Origin: Massilia eurypsychrophila
GTDB taxonomy: Bacteria > Pseudomonadota > Gammaproteobacteria > Burkholderiales > Burkholderiaceae_D
Direction of reading: 5' to 3'
Assembly: GCF_002760655.1 (NCBI RefSeq)
Contig: NZ_PDOC01000005.1
Coordinates: 124,001-188,000, forward strand
Length of the DNA: 64,000 nt
The translations under genes and the position numbers were made by a program. The notes under the pieces were generated by a model. That model had not been told where the DNA came from. It searched no databases and saw only the letters and a program-made list of their open reading frames with translations. Positions within the stretch are counted from its first letter, which is position 1. The number at the start of each line of letters is the position of its first letter. Shown here one piece after another: positions 33,384 through 45,696 of this stretch.

Positions 33384-34724
33384 ATGGCAACTGCAGTCGA
33401 AACCCTGGGTAAACTCGAGCGTCGCATGACGATCTCTTTTCCGCTGGCTGAAGTCCGGACGGAAGTTGAAAAGCGCTTGAAACAGCAGGCGAAAACGGCC
33501 AAGGCGCCTGGCTTCCGCCCAGGCAAGGTTCCTCTGAAAATGGTCGCAGCCCAATACGGCTACCAGATCGAGTCCGATGTCCTCAACGACAAGGTCGGCC
33601 GCGCCTTCAACGACGCCGCCAACGAGAACGAGCTGCGCGTCGCCGGCTTCCCGAAGATCGATGCCAAGGACGACAGCCCTGAAGGCGTCCTGTCCTTCGA
33701 CGCGACCTTCGAAGTCTATCCGGAAGTGTCGGTGGGCGACCTCGCCGCCGTCGAAATCGAGACCGTCAAGGCCGACGTGTCGGACGCCGAAATCGACAAG
33801 ACGATCGAGATCCTGCGCAAGCAGCGCGTGCATTACCACACCAAGGGCGAGGCCGGCGAGCATGGCGACGGCGGCGCGCCGATCGCAGCGAACGACGACC
33901 GCGTGACGGTTGATTTCACCGGCGTCATCGACGGCGTTGAATTCCCGGGCGGCCAGGCACAAGACTACGCATTTGTACTCGGCGAAGGCCGCATGCTGCC
34001 GGAATTCGAAGCGGCCACCATCGGCCTGAAGGTCGGCGAGTCGAAGACTTTTGACCTGGCATTTCCAGAGGATTACCATGGCAAGGACGTGGCCGGCAAA
34101 ACCGCCCAGTTCACCATCACGCTGAAGCAGCTCGAGTGGGCGCACCTGCCGGCAGTCGACGCCGAATTTGCCAAGTCGCTGGGCATCGAAGACGGCGACG
34201 CTGAAAAAATGCGCGCCGACATCAAGGTCAACCTCGAGCGTGAAGTCGCCGGCCGTGTCAAGGCGCGCAACAAGGAAGCCGTGATGGATGCCCTGATCAA
34301 GGTCACCGACATGGAAGTGCCGAAAGTGATGATCGAGCAGGATTCCGAGCGCCTGGCCGAGATGACCCGCCAGGACATGACCCAGCGCGGCATGGATGTC
34401 AAGAACATGCCATTCCCGCAAGAGCTGTTCGCCACCAAGGCCGAGCGCCGCGTGCGCCTCGGACTGATCCTGTCGCAACTGGTTGGCGACAACAAGCTGC
34501 AGGCAACGCAAGAGCAGGTCAAGGCGCAGATCGAAGATTTCGCGCAGAGCTACGAAGATCCGAAGGAAGTGCTGAAGTACTACTACAGCGATCGCCGGCG
34601 CCTGGCTGAAGTCGAAGCCCTTGTATTGGAAGAAAACGTCGTCAACTATGTGCTCGGTAAGGCGAAAGTAACCGCGAAAGCAGTTGCATTCGACGAATTG
34701 ATGGGAAGCAACGCACAAGCTTAA
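33384..34724 (+). CDS. tig: Trigger factor (ribosome-associated chaperone, peptidyl-prolyl isomerase)
   Basis: 446-aa chaperone that binds nascent chains at the ribosome exit. The N-terminal ribosome-binding domain contains the signature [12 protein letters not shown]. The FKBP domain is in the middle (about residues 160-250: [20 protein letters not shown] and [20 protein letters not shown]). The C-terminal helical chaperone domain ends at [12 protein letters not shown] 33384 starts the standard [14 protein letters not shown]. It is followed by clpP and clpX, the classic order. Confidence 0.97.
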   Translation: MATAVETLGKLERRMTISFPLAEVRTEVEKRLKQQAKTAKAPGFRPGKVPLKMVAAQYGYQIESDVLNDKVGRAFNDAANENELRVAGFPKIDAKDDSPEGVLSFDATFEVYPEVSVGDLAAVEIETVKADVSDAEIDKTIEILRKQRVHYHTKGEAGEHGDGGAPIAANDDRVTVDFTGVIDGVEFPGGQAQDYAFVLGEGRMLPEFEAATIGLKVGESKTFDLAFPEDYHGKDVAGKTAQFTITLKQLEWAHLPAVDAEFAKSLGIEDGDAEKMRADIKVNLEREVAGRVKARNKEAVMDALIKVTDMEVPKVMIEQDSERLAEMTRQDMTQRGMDVKNMPFPQELFATKAERRVRLGLILSQLVGDNKLQATQEQVKAQIEDFAQSYEDPKEVLKYYYSDRRRLAEVEALVLEENVVNYVLGKAKVTAKAVAFDELMGSNAQA

Positions 34725-34766
34725 GAATCTTTTAAGCTATCGTCAGACAACGCGCAAGGAGAATTC

Positions 34767-35384
34767 ATGAACCACAATCCGGCTTTGGACACACAAGCAC
34801 TCGGCCTGGTGCCGATGGTGGTCGAGCAGAGCGGGCGCGGTGAACGCGCCTACGACATTTACTCGCGCCTGCTGAAGGAGCGCGTGATTTTCCTCGTCGG
34901 TCCGGTCAACGACCAGATGGCGAACCTGATCGTGGCCCAGCTGCTGTTCCTGGAAAGCGAAAATCCGGACAAGGATATTTCGCTGTACATCAATTCGCCA
35001 GGCGGATCGGTTTCGGCCGGTCTGGCGATCTTCGATACCATGAACTTCATCAAGCCTGACGTGTCGACCTTGTGCACCGGGATGGCCGCCTCGATGGGCG
35101 CCTTCCTGCTGGCAGCGGGCACCAAGGGCAAGCGCTTTTCGCTGCCGAACTCGCGCATCATGATTCACCAGCCGTCGGGCGGCTCGCAGGGCATGGCTTC
35201 GGACATCGAAATCCAGGCCAAGGAAATCCTGTACCTGCGCGAACGCCTGGCCAAACTGATGGCCGACAACACGGGCAAGACCGTTGAGCAGATCCACAAG
35301 GATACTGACCGCGACCGTTTCATGTCGGGCGACGAAGCGGCGGACTATGGCCTGATCGACAAAGTGTTGACCACCCGCGGCTAA
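34767..35384 (+). CDS. clpP: ATP-dependent Clp protease proteolytic subunit
   Basis: 205-aa serine protease that forms the tetradecameric chamber. The nucleophile is in GMAASMGAF and the histidine in [10 protein letters not shown]; the acid follows in [25 protein letters not shown] is the oxyanion/strand region. AAGGAG lies 6 bases before the ATG. A terminator-like hairpin separates it from clpX. Confidence 0.97.
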   Translation: MNHNPALDTQALGLVPMVVEQSGRGERAYDIYSRLLKERVIFLVGPVNDQMANLIVAQLLFLESENPDKDISLYINSPGGSVSAGLAIFDTMNFIKPDVSTLCTGMAASMGAFLLAAGTKGKRFSLPNSRIMIHQPSGGSQGMASDIEIQAKEILYLRERLAKLMADNTGKTVEQIHKDTDRDRFMSGDEAADYGLIDKVLTTRG

Positions 35385-35408
35385 TGCACTTGCAACGGTG
35401 TTGCTGAA

Positions 35409-35448
35409 AAAACGCCCGGGCGCTACAACGTTCGGGCGTTTCGTTTTT
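35409..35448 (+). terminator. Terminator between clpP and clpX
   Basis: AAACGCCCG pairs with CGGGCGTTT (9 bp, 14-base loop), followed by CGTTTTT. It should reduce read-through; a TATAGT at 35509-35514 may be a -10 box for separate clpX transcription. Confidence 0.7.
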
Positions 35449-35535
35449 ATTTCGGGTAGCATGGCAGTTTACGAGCACCTTGTTGCGCTCCCGTATTAGC
35501 GTTATCTTTATAGTAATTTACTAGAAACCTGCCCC

Positions 35536-36804
35536 ATGTCAGACAAAAAATCCTCCAGCGGCGAAAAACTCCTGTACTGCTCGTTCTGCGGCAAGAGCCA
35601 GCACGAGGTGAAGAAACTCATCGCCGGACCATCGGTGTTCATCTGCGACGAGTGCATCGACCTGTGCAACGACATCATCCGTGACGAGACCTCGAACGTC
35701 GAGACCGTGGCCGGCGCCAAGTCGGACCTGCCGACACCGCACGAGATCGCGGCCTTGCTCGACCAGTACGTCATCGGCCAGCAGACCGCCAAGCGCATCT
35801 TGTCGGTGGCGGTCTACAACCATTACAAGCGGCTCAAGCACCTGGGCAAGAAAGACGACGTCGAACTGGCCAAGAGCAACATCTTGCTGGTGGGCCCGAC
35901 CGGCTCCGGCAAGACCTTGCTGGCGCAGACGCTCGCGCGCATGCTCAACGTGCCGTTCGTCATTGCCGATGCCACCACCTTGACCGAAGCCGGCTATGTC
36001 GGCGAAGACGTCGAGAACATCATCCAGAAGCTGCTGCAAAGCTGCAACTACGAGGTCGACAAGGCCCAGCGCGGCATCGTCTACATTGATGAGATCGACA
36101 AGATTTCGCGCAAGTCGGACAATCCGTCGATCACCCGCGACGTGTCGGGCGAAGGCGTGCAGCAGGCGCTGCTGAAGCTGATCGAGGGCACCATGGCATC
36201 GGTGCCGCCGCAGGGCGGGCGCAAGCATCCGAACCAGGACTTCGTGCAGATCGACACCACCAACATCATGTTCATCTGCGGCGGCGCGTTCGACGGTCTG
36301 GTCAAAATCATCCAGAACCGGTCCGAAAAGGGCGGCATCGGCTTCTCGGCCAGCGTGAAAAGCTCGGCGCAGCGCGCCAACAGCGAGATCATGCTCGATG
36401 CGGAACCGGAAGACCTGATCAAATTTGGCCTGATTCCGGAACTTGTTGGCCGTCTGCCTGTCGTAGCTACCCTGAGCGAATTGACGGAAGACGCGCTGAT
36501 CCAGATCCTGGTCGAGCCGAAGAATGCGCTGATCAAGCAGTATTCGAAACTGCTCGAAATGGAAGGCGCTGAATTGGAAATTCGCCCAGCAGCGATGCAC
36601 GCCATTGCAAAGAAAGCATTGGCGCGCAAAACCGGTGCGCGCGGATTGCGCTCGATTCTCGAACACGCTTTGCTCGATGTTATGTACGAATTGCCAAATC
36701 AGCAGAATGTCATCAAAGTCGTGATTGATGAAAATACGATCACGAACGGTGCAAAACCTTTACTGATTTATAGCGAAACTGCCAAAGCATCCGGAGAAAA
36801 TTGA
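35536..36804 (+). CDS. clpX: Clp protease ATP-binding unfoldase subunit
   Basis: 422-aa AAA+ unfoldase that feeds tagged proteins to ClpP. The N-terminal C4 zinc domain is intact (CSFCGK and CDECIDLC). Walker A is [12 protein letters not shown] and Walker B is [10 protein letters not shown]. The pore loop is in GYVGEDVE, and the IGF-type ClpP-docking loop is in EKGGIGFSA. Full length and no anomalies. Confidence 0.97.
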   Translation: MSDKKSSSGEKLLYCSFCGKSQHEVKKLIAGPSVFICDECIDLCNDIIRDETSNVETVAGAKSDLPTPHEIAALLDQYVIGQQTAKRILSVAVYNHYKRLKHLGKKDDVELAKSNILLVGPTGSGKTLLAQTLARMLNVPFVIADATTLTEAGYVGEDVENIIQKLLQSCNYEVDKAQRGIVYIDEIDKISRKSDNPSITRDVSGEGVQQALLKLIEGTMASVPPQGGRKHPNQDFVQIDTTNIMFICGGAFDGLVKIIQNRSEKGGIGFSASVKSSAQRANSEIMLDAEPEDLIKFGLIPELVGRLPVVATLSELTEDALIQILVEPKNALIKQYSKLLEMEGAELEIRPAAMHAIAKKALARKTGARGLRSILEHALLDVMYELPNQQNVIKVVIDENTITNGAKPLLIYSETAKASGEN

Positions 36805-36894
36805 AAATTACCCGTCCGCACACAACAAAAAGGGCTGCGTCTGGGAATTCTTGGCGGTACAATTTATCTCAATAAAAGAAGCAGGCTTCAATCG

Positions 36895-36933
36895 AAAAGC
36901 CACTCGCGGCGCTGCCGCGCGGTGGCTTTTTTA
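36895..36933 (+). terminator. Rho-independent terminator after clpX
   Basis: AAAAGCCAC pairs with GTGGCTTTT, extended inside by CGCGGC/GCCGCG pairing and followed by TTTTTTAT. It closes the clpX transcript and is followed by an AT-rich 150-bp leader before lon. Confidence 0.85.
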
Positions 36934-37084
36934 TATTTTGTCTGTCTTTAATCTTTTAGACCAAGCCGGTGATTTTTAGCACGAAGATCCAATTCGATAA
37001 CAAATCGAAATATTTTTTTCAAACCGGCCTTGTTTTTAGGCAGCCAGTGCCAACATCTGATTCACGCTTTTTATAAGGTATGCC

Positions 37085-39493
<2,409 letters not shown>

Positions 39494-39522
39494 GCCCCGG
39501 CAGTCTTACTCGGCAGGTAGAT

Positions 39523-39548
39523 CAGGCGCCTTCGTGGCGCCTGTTTTT
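39523..39548 (+). terminator. Rho-independent terminator after lon
   Basis: CAGGCGCC and GGCGCCTG form a perfect 8-bp stem around TTCGT, followed by five T residues. Confidence 0.88.
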
Positions 39549-39582
39549 ATAGCGGGCGCATATACAAGCGCAGCAATCTTCC

Positions 39583-39612
39583 TTGACACGCGGGAGGCCC
39601 AGCTTGTTTAAT
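39583..39612 (+). promoter_or_regulatory. Sigma-70 promoter of the HU gene
   Basis: TTGACA (39583-39588) and TTTAAT (39607-39612) are separated by 18 bases, right after the lon terminator and about 106 bases before the HU start. Confidence 0.65.
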
Positions 39613-39718
39613 ACGGCCTGCGGATTTTTTCCGCCGCGCGGGCCGCGCGAATCAGGCAGGATTGAAGCAAACCAGATGGCGCAGTATCGCGGCATCACAC
39701 CAGGCGACGAGGAACCGA

Positions 39719-39991
39719 GTGAACAAAGCAGAATTGATTGAAGAAATCGCGAAGTCGGCGGACATTACCAAGGCATCCGCCACACGCGCGCTCGACGCCA
39801 TGATGGACGCGGTAACCACCAGCCTGAAGAACAACGACAGTGTCACGCTGGTCGGCTTCGGCACCTTCACCGTCGGCGAGCGCGCCGCGCGTACCGGACG
39901 CAATCCGCGTACCAACGAGGCGATCAAGATCGAGGCCGCCAAGGTGCCGAAATTTAAAGCTGGCAAAGCACTCAAAGATGCAGTAAACTAA
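39719..39991 (+). CDS. hupB: DNA-binding protein HU-beta
   Basis: 90-aa histone-like protein, complete. [20 protein letters not shown] forms the helical base, and the beta arm holds the HU signature [20 protein letters not shown]. The start is GTG 39719, preceded by GAGGA (39709-39713); the in-frame ATG further upstream would add non-HU residues. Location after lon is the conserved order in many proteobacteria. Confidence 0.95.
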   Translation: MNKAELIEEIAKSADITKASATRALDAMMDAVTTSLKNNDSVTLVGFGTFTVGERAARTGRNPRTNEAIKIEAAKVPKFKAGKALKDAVN

Positions 39992-40077
39992 TGTCCTCCG
40001 ATGTGGTGACAAACGTCGGAGGCTAGCTGGGCAAACCGCAAGGTGCGGCCAGGTAGAAGCAGCAAAGCGTATTTTTA

Positions 40078-40154
40078 GGAGCGGTAGTTCAGTTGGTTAG
40101 AATACCGGCCTGTCACGTCGGGGGTCGCGGGTTCGAGTCCCGTCCGCTCCGCCA
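40078..40154 (+). tRNA. tRNA-Asp(GUC), copy 1
   Basis: 77 nt with encoded CCA. Acceptor GGAGCGG pairs fully with CCGCTCC, the anticodon loop CTGTCAC carries GTC, and the T arm is GGGTTCGAGTCC. Confidence 0.96.
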
Positions 40155-40170
40155 TAAAATACACAGATTA

Positions 40171-40247
40171 GGAGTGGTAGTTCAGTTGGTTAGAATACCG
40201 GCCTGTCACGTCGGGGGTCGCGGGTTCGAGTCCCGTCCGCTCCGCCA
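40171..40247 (+). tRNA. tRNA-Asp(GUC), copy 2
   Basis: Identical to copy 1 except for C-to-T at position 5 (GGAGTGG), which turns a C-G acceptor pair into a U-G wobble. The gap between the copies is 16 bases, so they arose by tandem duplication and are probably one transcript. Confidence 0.95.
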
Positions 40248-40306
40248 GCATTAGGTAGATTCGAAGTTGCCCCATGAGGGAATTTCCTTTCCGCCAAAAG
40301 AAGAAG

Positions 40307-40333
40307 AGGCGAACGAGAGTTCGCCTTTTTTTT
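40307..40333 (+). terminator. Rho-independent terminator after the tRNA-Asp pair
   Basis: AGGCGAAC pairs with GTTCGCCT around GAGA, followed by a run of eight T. Confidence 0.9.
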
Positions 40334-40379
40334 CGTATGCACCGTTTAATCGCATTCTCTCAACAAGACTTGGCTGACC

Positions 40380-42275
40380 ATGTTTGAATTTATTCGTAAC
40401 CACAAGCGCTTCATGCAGGTTTTACTCATGTTGCTGATCGTGCCATCGTTCGTGCTGGTCGGCGTCAGCAGCTACGAGAACAAGGGCGACGACGCCAATG
40501 CGGTCGCCAACGTGGACGGACAAAAAATCACGCAGCAGGAATGGGACACCGCCCAGCGCAACCAGATGGACCGCTATCGCCAGATGCTCGGCGAACGCTT
40601 CGACCAGAAGATGTTCGAAACGCCGGAAGCGAAGCAGGCCATCCTCGACAACCTGATCGCCGAGCGCGCGCTGGCAGCCGAAGTGGCCCGCCGCAACCTG
40701 ACGATCACCGACGCCACGCTGGCCAAGGTCTACGCCGAACAGTTCAACGGCGACGTCAACCAGTACAAGCAAACCGCCGCCAGCCTCGGCCTGACCACGC
40801 CAGGCCTTGACGCCCGCGTACGCCGCGACATGGCGCTGGCCCAGATCAGCGGCGCGGTGCAGTCGACCGCATTCGCGCCACGCTCGGTCACTACACGCCT
40901 GTCCGACATCAACGATCAGGAACGTGAAGTCCAGGAACTGGTCTTCCCGGCTGCTCAATACATTTCGCAAGTCAAGGTCACCGACGAGATGATCAAGGCG
41001 TTCTACGACAAGAACGGCACCATGTTCCAGATTCCGGAGCAGGTCAAAGCCGAGTACGTTCTGTTCACGCCGGAGACGGTCGAAAGCCAGGTCGCCGTGA
41101 CGGACGCGGAAGTGGCCGATTTCTACGCCAAGAACCTGAACAATTTCTCGACCGGCGAACTGCGCGTTGCCAGCCACATCCTGATCAACGCCAAGAAGGA
41201 CGCGCCGGCAGCTGAAAAAGCAGCCGCCCAGGCCAAGGCCGAAGCGATCCTCGCGCAGCTGCGCAAGAACCCGGCGGATTTCGCCAGGCTGGCCAAGGCC
41301 GAGTCGCAGGATCCGGGTTCGGCTGAACTCGGGGGCGACCTCGGCACGGTCGAAAAGGGCGCCTTCGTCAAGCCGGTCGAAGACGCGATCTATCAGCTCA
41401 AGCAAGGCGAGATCAGCAACGTGGTGCAGTCGGAGTACGGCTACCACATCATCACCGTAACCTCGCTCAAGCCGGCTGCCGTCAAGCCGCTCGAGGAAGC
41501 CAAGACAGCGATCGCCGAAGAACTGAAGAAACAGAAGATGTCGAAGAAGTACTCGGAGCTGGCCGAAGCGTTCAGCAACACCTTGTACGAGCAGTCGGAC
41601 AGCCTGAAGCCGGCCGCCGACAAGTTCAAGCTGAAGGTCGAGACGATCGACAGCCTGACCCGCACGCCGTCGCCGGCACTGGGCGCCGCGCCGTTCAATT
41701 CGCCAAAATTCCTGGCCGCGATCTTCTCGGAAGAGTCGTTGAAGAACAAGCGCAACACCGAAGCCGTACAGGCCGGCCCGAACGTGCTGATTGCAGGCCG
41801 CGTGATCGAGTTCAAGCCGGCGTCGAAGCGTCCGCTGGCTGAAGTAGCCGATGCGATTCGGCAGCGCGTCACCGTCGAAGAGGCCGCGAAACTGGCCCGC
41901 CAGGCCGGCGAGGCGAAGATGGCAGCAGCCAAGGCCAGCGGCGACGCTACCGGCTTCGGGGAAGCGAAAGTGGTGAGCCGCAGCAAGCAGCCGCCAATCA
42001 ACCCAGCGGCGGCAATGGCCGTGTTGAAGGCCGACGTCACCAAGCTGCCGGCCTATGTCGGTGTGGACGTGCCAGGCCAGGGCTATGGCGTGTACCGCAT
42101 CGGCAAGATGTCGCAGGCAGCAGTGCCCGATGCCGAGCGCCGCAAGGCCGAGGTCGAGCAGATCAGCAATGCGCTGGGCCAGCAGGACATGTACAACTAC
42201 ACCGAGATGCTCAAGCAGAAGGCCAAGGTCAAGGTCCTGGTCAAGCCTGCTGGTGCCGTCACCGCCGCCAACTGA
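40380..42275 (+). CDS. ppiD: Periplasmic folding chaperone PpiD (SurA_N and parvulin domains)
   Basis: 631-aa inner-membrane-anchored periplasmic chaperone. A single N-terminal helix (FMQVLLMLLIVPSFVLVGVS) anchors it; the SurA_N-like region follows (residues about 40-170). A parvulin domain lies around residues 260-365 (RVASHILINAKKDAP, SQDPGSAELGGDLGTVEKGA, VVQSEYGYHIITVT, long ones in part). It assists outer-membrane protein folding. It is monocistronic, with terminators on both sides. Confidence 0.94.
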   Translation: MFEFIRNHKRFMQVLLMLLIVPSFVLVGVSSYENKGDDANAVANVDGQKITQQEWDTAQRNQMDRYRQMLGERFDQKMFETPEAKQAILDNLIAERALAAEVARRNLTITDATLAKVYAEQFNGDVNQYKQTAASLGLTTPGLDARVRRDMALAQISGAVQSTAFAPRSVTTRLSDINDQEREVQELVFPAAQYISQVKVTDEMIKAFYDKNGTMFQIPEQVKAEYVLFTPETVESQVAVTDAEVADFYAKNLNNFSTGELRVASHILINAKKDAPAAEKAAAQAKAEAILAQLRKNPADFARLAKAESQDPGSAELGGDLGTVEKGAFVKPVEDAIYQLKQGEISNVVQSEYGYHIITVTSLKPAAVKPLEEAKTAIAEELKKQKMSKKYSELAEAFSNTLYEQSDSLKPAADKFKLKVETIDSLTRTPSPALGAAPFNSPKFLAAIFSEESLKNKRNTEAVQAGPNVLIAGRVIEFKPASKRPLAEVADAIRQRVTVEEAAKLARQAGEAKMAAAKASGDATGFGEAKVVSRSKQPPINPAAAMAVLKADVTKLPAYVGVDVPGQGYGVYRIGKMSQAAVPDAERRKAEVEQISNALGQQDMYNYTEMLKQKAKVKVLVKPAGAVTAAN

Positions 42276-42293
42276 TCTTCGTTTGGCGAACAG

Positions 42294-42328
42294 AAAGCCC
42301 GGCCGCGTAAGCGGACCGGGCTTTTTTT
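42294..42328 (+). terminator. Rho-independent terminator after ppiD
   Basis: AGCCCGG-CCGC pairs with GCGG-A-CCGGGCT around GTAA with one bulged A, followed by seven T. Confidence 0.88.
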
Positions 42329-42343
42329 CGCCTGTCTTGCAAG

Positions 42344-42387
42344 GTTTGACATTCGGACAAATGTCCGAATGTCAGACCTGACACCAG
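42344..42387. repeat. Head-to-head pair of the dispersed GGTCTGAC repeat, forming a hairpin
   Basis: TGACATTCGGACA is followed, after two A, by its exact reverse complement TGTCCGAATGTCA, then GACCTGAC. These are two units of the family arrayed at 23028-23324, in inverted orientation and directly after the ppiD terminator. Confidence 0.85.
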
Positions 42388-42502
42388 CGTTTTCTTCGCC
42401 TGGTCCACCGATCCTTCCGCTGCGTACGCGGCCGCACAGAATTTGTCCACGACAACGACTACGATGACTACTTATTCAACAGTTATCCAAGAGGAATATC
42501 CC

Positions 42503-43006
42503 ATGTCCACACTCGACCATGCAAACCACGTCGCCGAACTCGCCGCCAAAATCAAGCCGGTACGGTTCGGCATGTTTACAACCGTCGATCAGCACGGTCA
42601 CCTGACCAGCCAGCCGATGACCAACCAGGAAATTGACAGCGAAGGCGGCCTGTGGTTCTACACCTCGACCCTGACCGACCTGTGGGAAAACATCGCCGCC
42701 AATCCGAAAGTCAACGTCAGCTTCGCCGAACCTGAAGACATGCTGTTCGTGTCCATCAGCGGCACCGCCGAACGCGTTGTCGACCGCGCCCGCATCAAGG
42801 AACTGTGGAATCCGATGGTTGCCGCCTGGTTCCCGAACGGCGTCGACGATCCGCACGTCGTGCTGGTGCGGGTTGCGGCCCGTTCAGTGCACTACTGGGA
42901 CTCGAACGACAACAAGATGACCAGCATGTTCGACATCGCAAAAGCTGCCATCACAGGCACCACGCCGGAAGTCGAGCCTGGCGAACACGGCAAGTTCCAG
43001 CTGTGA
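42503..43006 (+). CDS. Pyridoxamine 5'-phosphate oxidase-fold protein (general stress protein 26-like)
   Basis: 167-aa flavin-binding split-barrel protein. Typical segments are IKPVRFGMFTTVDQHGHLTS, LWFYTSTLTDLWENIAANPK and VNVSFAEPEDMLFVSISG, as in the YdaG/general-stress group that binds FMN or FAD. It is not PdxH: it lacks that length and C-terminus. ATG 42503 follows AGAGGAA; upstream in-frame codons are Thr-rich and unlikely to be translated. Confidence 0.9.
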   Translation: MSTLDHANHVAELAAKIKPVRFGMFTTVDQHGHLTSQPMTNQEIDSEGGLWFYTSTLTDLWENIAANPKVNVSFAEPEDMLFVSISGTAERVVDRARIKELWNPMVAAWFPNGVDDPHVVLVRVAARSVHYWDSNDNKMTSMFDIAKAAITGTTPEVEPGEHGKFQL

Positions 43007-43030
43007 TTTCAGGCGAACTCGTCTGCGGCG

Positions 43031-43060
43031 TTGCTAGCATCTGACAACCTGGTCTACAAT
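43031..43060 (+). promoter_or_regulatory. Candidate promoter of the endopeptidase gene
   Basis: TTGCTA (43031-43036) and TACAAT (43055-43060) with 18-base spacing, 45 bases before the start codon. Confidence 0.4.
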
Positions 43061-43104
43061 ACGTCTCGCCGGCAGTATGCCGGCGCTACTTATCGGATTA
43101 CGCA

Positions 43105-44154
43105 ATGCTCAGGTTGGTTTGGTTGATGATGTTGGTATTGACGGCAGGGTTTTCCCTGCCGGTTCAGGCTGAGGCCGGTCGCAGTCGCGCGCAGGCGGGC
43201 AAGGTGGTACGGGCTGGCGCGCCCGCCAAGACCGTCAAGGCCGCCAAGGCGACCGCGCGCAAGCCGCCTGCCGTCAAGGCGCGCGGGAAGCGTCTAAAGG
43301 CGACCCGGGCAGTGCCGGCCACCTCCGCGCGCCAGGTCGTGCGCATCAAGCGCCCACGGGCCCACCAGCACTACCGCGCCGCGACCGTCCAGTCCGATCA
43401 TCCGGCCGCGCTCGCATCGAACGCCGTGCTGATCCTCGATCCGGCTACGCGCGTGGTGCTGTTTGAAAAAAATGCCGAGTCGGTCATGCCGATTGCCTCG
43501 TTGACCAAGCTGATGACCGCGCTGGTCGTTGTCGAAGCCAGGCAAGACATGGACGAAGTCATCGCCATTACCGATGACGACATCGACCGTATGAAAAATT
43601 CCACCTCGCGACTGCGCGTCGGCACCAGGCTGCCACGTTCGGCGATGCTGCACCTCGCATTGATGAGCTCCGAGAACCGGGCGGCCAATGCACTCGGCCG
43701 CAACTTTCCCGGCGGCGCCCGCGCCTTCGTGGCGGCGATGAACGCCAGGGCCAAGTCGCTCGGCATGACGCGCACGCGCTATGTCGAACCGACCGGACTG
43801 TCGAGCGCCAACGTGTCGACCGCCGGCGACCTGGCCAAACTGGTGGTCGCCGCCCAGCGCCATCCGCTGATCCGGGAATACTCGACGGATGAAGACCATA
43901 CGATTCAACAGGCCGGCCACACCACCCCTTACCACAACAGCAACCGGCTCATCTCGAACGCCAGCTGGGATATCGACCTGCAAAAGACCGGCTACATTTC
44001 GGAAGCCGGACGCTGCATGGTCCTGCACACTGAAATTGGCGGCCGCGATGTCGTCATGGTGTTCCTCGACTCCCAGGGCAGCATGTCGCGCGCGGCGGAT
44101 GCCAACCGGGTGCGCGCCTGGCTCGCCTCCGACCACCGTTCGGCGCAGCAATAG
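43105..44154 (+). CDS. pbpG: D-alanyl-D-alanine endopeptidase (PBP7-like, peptidase S11)
   Basis: 349-aa periplasmic peptidoglycan hydrolase. The signal peptide is LVWLMMLVLTAGFSLPVQA. A basic, Ala/Lys-rich linker of about 80 residues (KAAKATARKPPAVKARGKR) separates it from the S11 domain and may bind the cell wall. The three active-site motifs are SLTK (IASLTKLMTA), SSEN in place of SxN (LMSSENRAANALG), and KTG (LQKTGYISEAG). The length exceeds E. coli PBP7 mostly because of the linker. Confidence 0.92.
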   Translation: MLRLVWLMMLVLTAGFSLPVQAEAGRSRAQAGKVVRAGAPAKTVKAAKATARKPPAVKARGKRLKATRAVPATSARQVVRIKRPRAHQHYRAATVQSDHPAALASNAVLILDPATRVVLFEKNAESVMPIASLTKLMTALVVVEARQDMDEVIAITDDDIDRMKNSTSRLRVGTRLPRSAMLHLALMSSENRAANALGRNFPGGARAFVAAMNARAKSLGMTRTRYVEPTGLSSANVSTAGDLAKLVVAAQRHPLIREYSTDEDHTIQQAGHTTPYHNSNRLISNASWDIDLQKTGYISEAGRCMVLHTEIGGRDVVMVFLDSQGSMSRAADANRVRAWLASDHRSAQQ

Positions 44155-44157
44155 CAT

Positions 44158-45696
44158 TCAGCCAGGTACACGCATCTTGTCGACGCGTTTCCACAGCGTC
44201 GAGATCTCTTTGTTGCGCCCGACTGTGGCCGCCGTCATGAAGCCCGTGATGAATCCGACCTCCGCCGACAGATCAGGTCGTGCGTCGGCAATGCCGGACA
44301 GCAGGCGATCGGCGACGGCCGCATCGTTGAGCAAGCCGAGTTCGTCCTGCAGGCAAGTCAGGGCCTTGACGTAAGGCTTGACCTGCCTGGGCGAGAACAG
44401 GGACCCGAAGAACTCGGCCGCATAACGGTTTTTCTTGGCGGCGATGCGCACCCGGTGCCGCGCCTCGACCGTTGCGCGGTCCAGATTGGTCCCGCGCGAA
44501 TGCAACCGGCGCCGGTTGCGCTTCAGCGTCGCGCTGGCAAACGCCATTACCGGCGCCATCAGCTGCTTTTCCCCGCCTTTGAGCGAAGGCAGCTCGTCAT
44601 GCCAGTCCATCGCCTGGACCCATCGATTGATGCCCAGCATGAGCCGCGTGTAGCGGGGGGAGGCGACGGCAGCGGCCGCCGCCTCACGGTGTTGCCGCGC
44701 ATTTTCCTCTGCCGCGCCGCGCACCGCATCGATCTGCCGCGGCTCGGCCAGCTGCCGCGCCAGCGTTGGCAAAGTCGAGCCGGCCAGCACGTCCCAGTCG
44801 CGTGCGCCGCCCAGCTCGGTCGCCAGCCAGTCTAGTTCCTGCTGCAACTCCACAGGAAGGCGCAGCAGGCGTTTGTACATGCTCAGCGCCAAGCGCAGGC
44901 GCCGCATGCCGACCCGCATCTGGTGCAGGCTCTCCACGTCATGCCGCTCGGCCACACCTTCGGCGTTGTCATGGATCTGCGCGGTCGTGTTGAACATTAT
45001 TTCTTGGAAGGCTCGTTCGGCCGTCATGTCGCGTGTCAGCGCGAGCCTGGTGGCCTTGACCGCTGCCGGCACGGCCGGCGCGAGCAAGGCGTAGCCGCGG
45101 TCGGCGTTGCTGCGGGTGCCGATCTGCAGCGGGATATCGTTTTGCAGCGCCAGTGCCAGGTCGAACAGGTGCGCCGGGTCGCCCGACTTCATCTCGAGCT
45201 CGAGTTCGTGGATCGAACTGTCCTTGCCGTCGCATTCGAGCCGGCCCTGGTCGAAGGCGAGCGCGATGAGGCCGCCTTCTTGCGGGTGCAGTTCCCACGC
45301 GATGCGCCTGACCGTCGTGGTAAACACGGGCGCCAGGCCTTTCCCGCTCGCGGCAGCGTCGAGCACGTTGCGGCGGGTACGCTTGTCGTCGACGACCTCG
45401 CGCAGGCGCCGCAGTTCCGGCGTGGCGCCGCTGACGGGCGACGCCCACTCGTGGCGAAAATGGATGGCGCCATGCACGCTGTCGCCGTGCTCGATGTTCT
45501 GCACCCAGCCGCCGTCGACGCTGCGCACGCGCAGGCCGATGTCGCTCTGGCGCAGGCGCAGGTCCGGTGTATCGAAATAGGTGTCCGACACGGTTTGCTC
45601 GCGCGGCGCCGACGCCGACTGCCCATTGAGCAGCGGATGCTGCAACAGTGCGTCTTGATCCTGTGGATCGATTACCAGCTTCAGTTCTACTTCCAT
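44158..45696 (-). CDS. CYTH and CHAD domain protein
   Basis: 512 aa. The CYTH domain (residues 1-200) begins with the ExExK motif (MEVELKLVI, E2-x-E4-x-K6) and contains YFDTPDLRLRQSDIGLRVR, so it may hydrolyse or bind inorganic triphosphate. The CHAD domain (about 220-505) is helical and rich in conserved His and Arg (HQMRVGMRRLRLALSMYKRL), which binds polyphosphate in studied members. It is convergent with pbpG (3 bp between stops). Nothing links it to the T6SS genes downstream. Confidence 0.92.
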   Translation of the reverse strand: MEVELKLVIDPQDQDALLQHPLLNGQSASAPREQTVSDTYFDTPDLRLRQSDIGLRVRSVDGGWVQNIEHGDSVHGAIHFRHEWASPVSGATPELRRLREVVDDKRTRRNVLDAAASGKGLAPVFTTTVRRIAWELHPQEGGLIALAFDQGRLECDGKDSSIHELELEMKSGDPAHLFDLALALQNDIPLQIGTRSNADRGYALLAPAVPAAVKATRLALTRDMTAERAFQEIMFNTTAQIHDNAEGVAERHDVESLHQMRVGMRRLRLALSMYKRLLRLPVELQQELDWLATELGGARDWDVLAGSTLPTLARQLAEPRQIDAVRGAAEENARQHREAAAAAVASPRYTRLMLGINRWVQAMDWHDELPSLKGGEKQLMAPVMAFASATLKRNRRRLHSRGTNLDRATVEARHRVRIAAKKNRYAAEFFGSLFSPRQVKPYVKALTCLQDELGLLNDAAVADRLLSGIADARPDLSAEVGFITGFMTAATVGRNKEISTLWKRVDKMRVPG

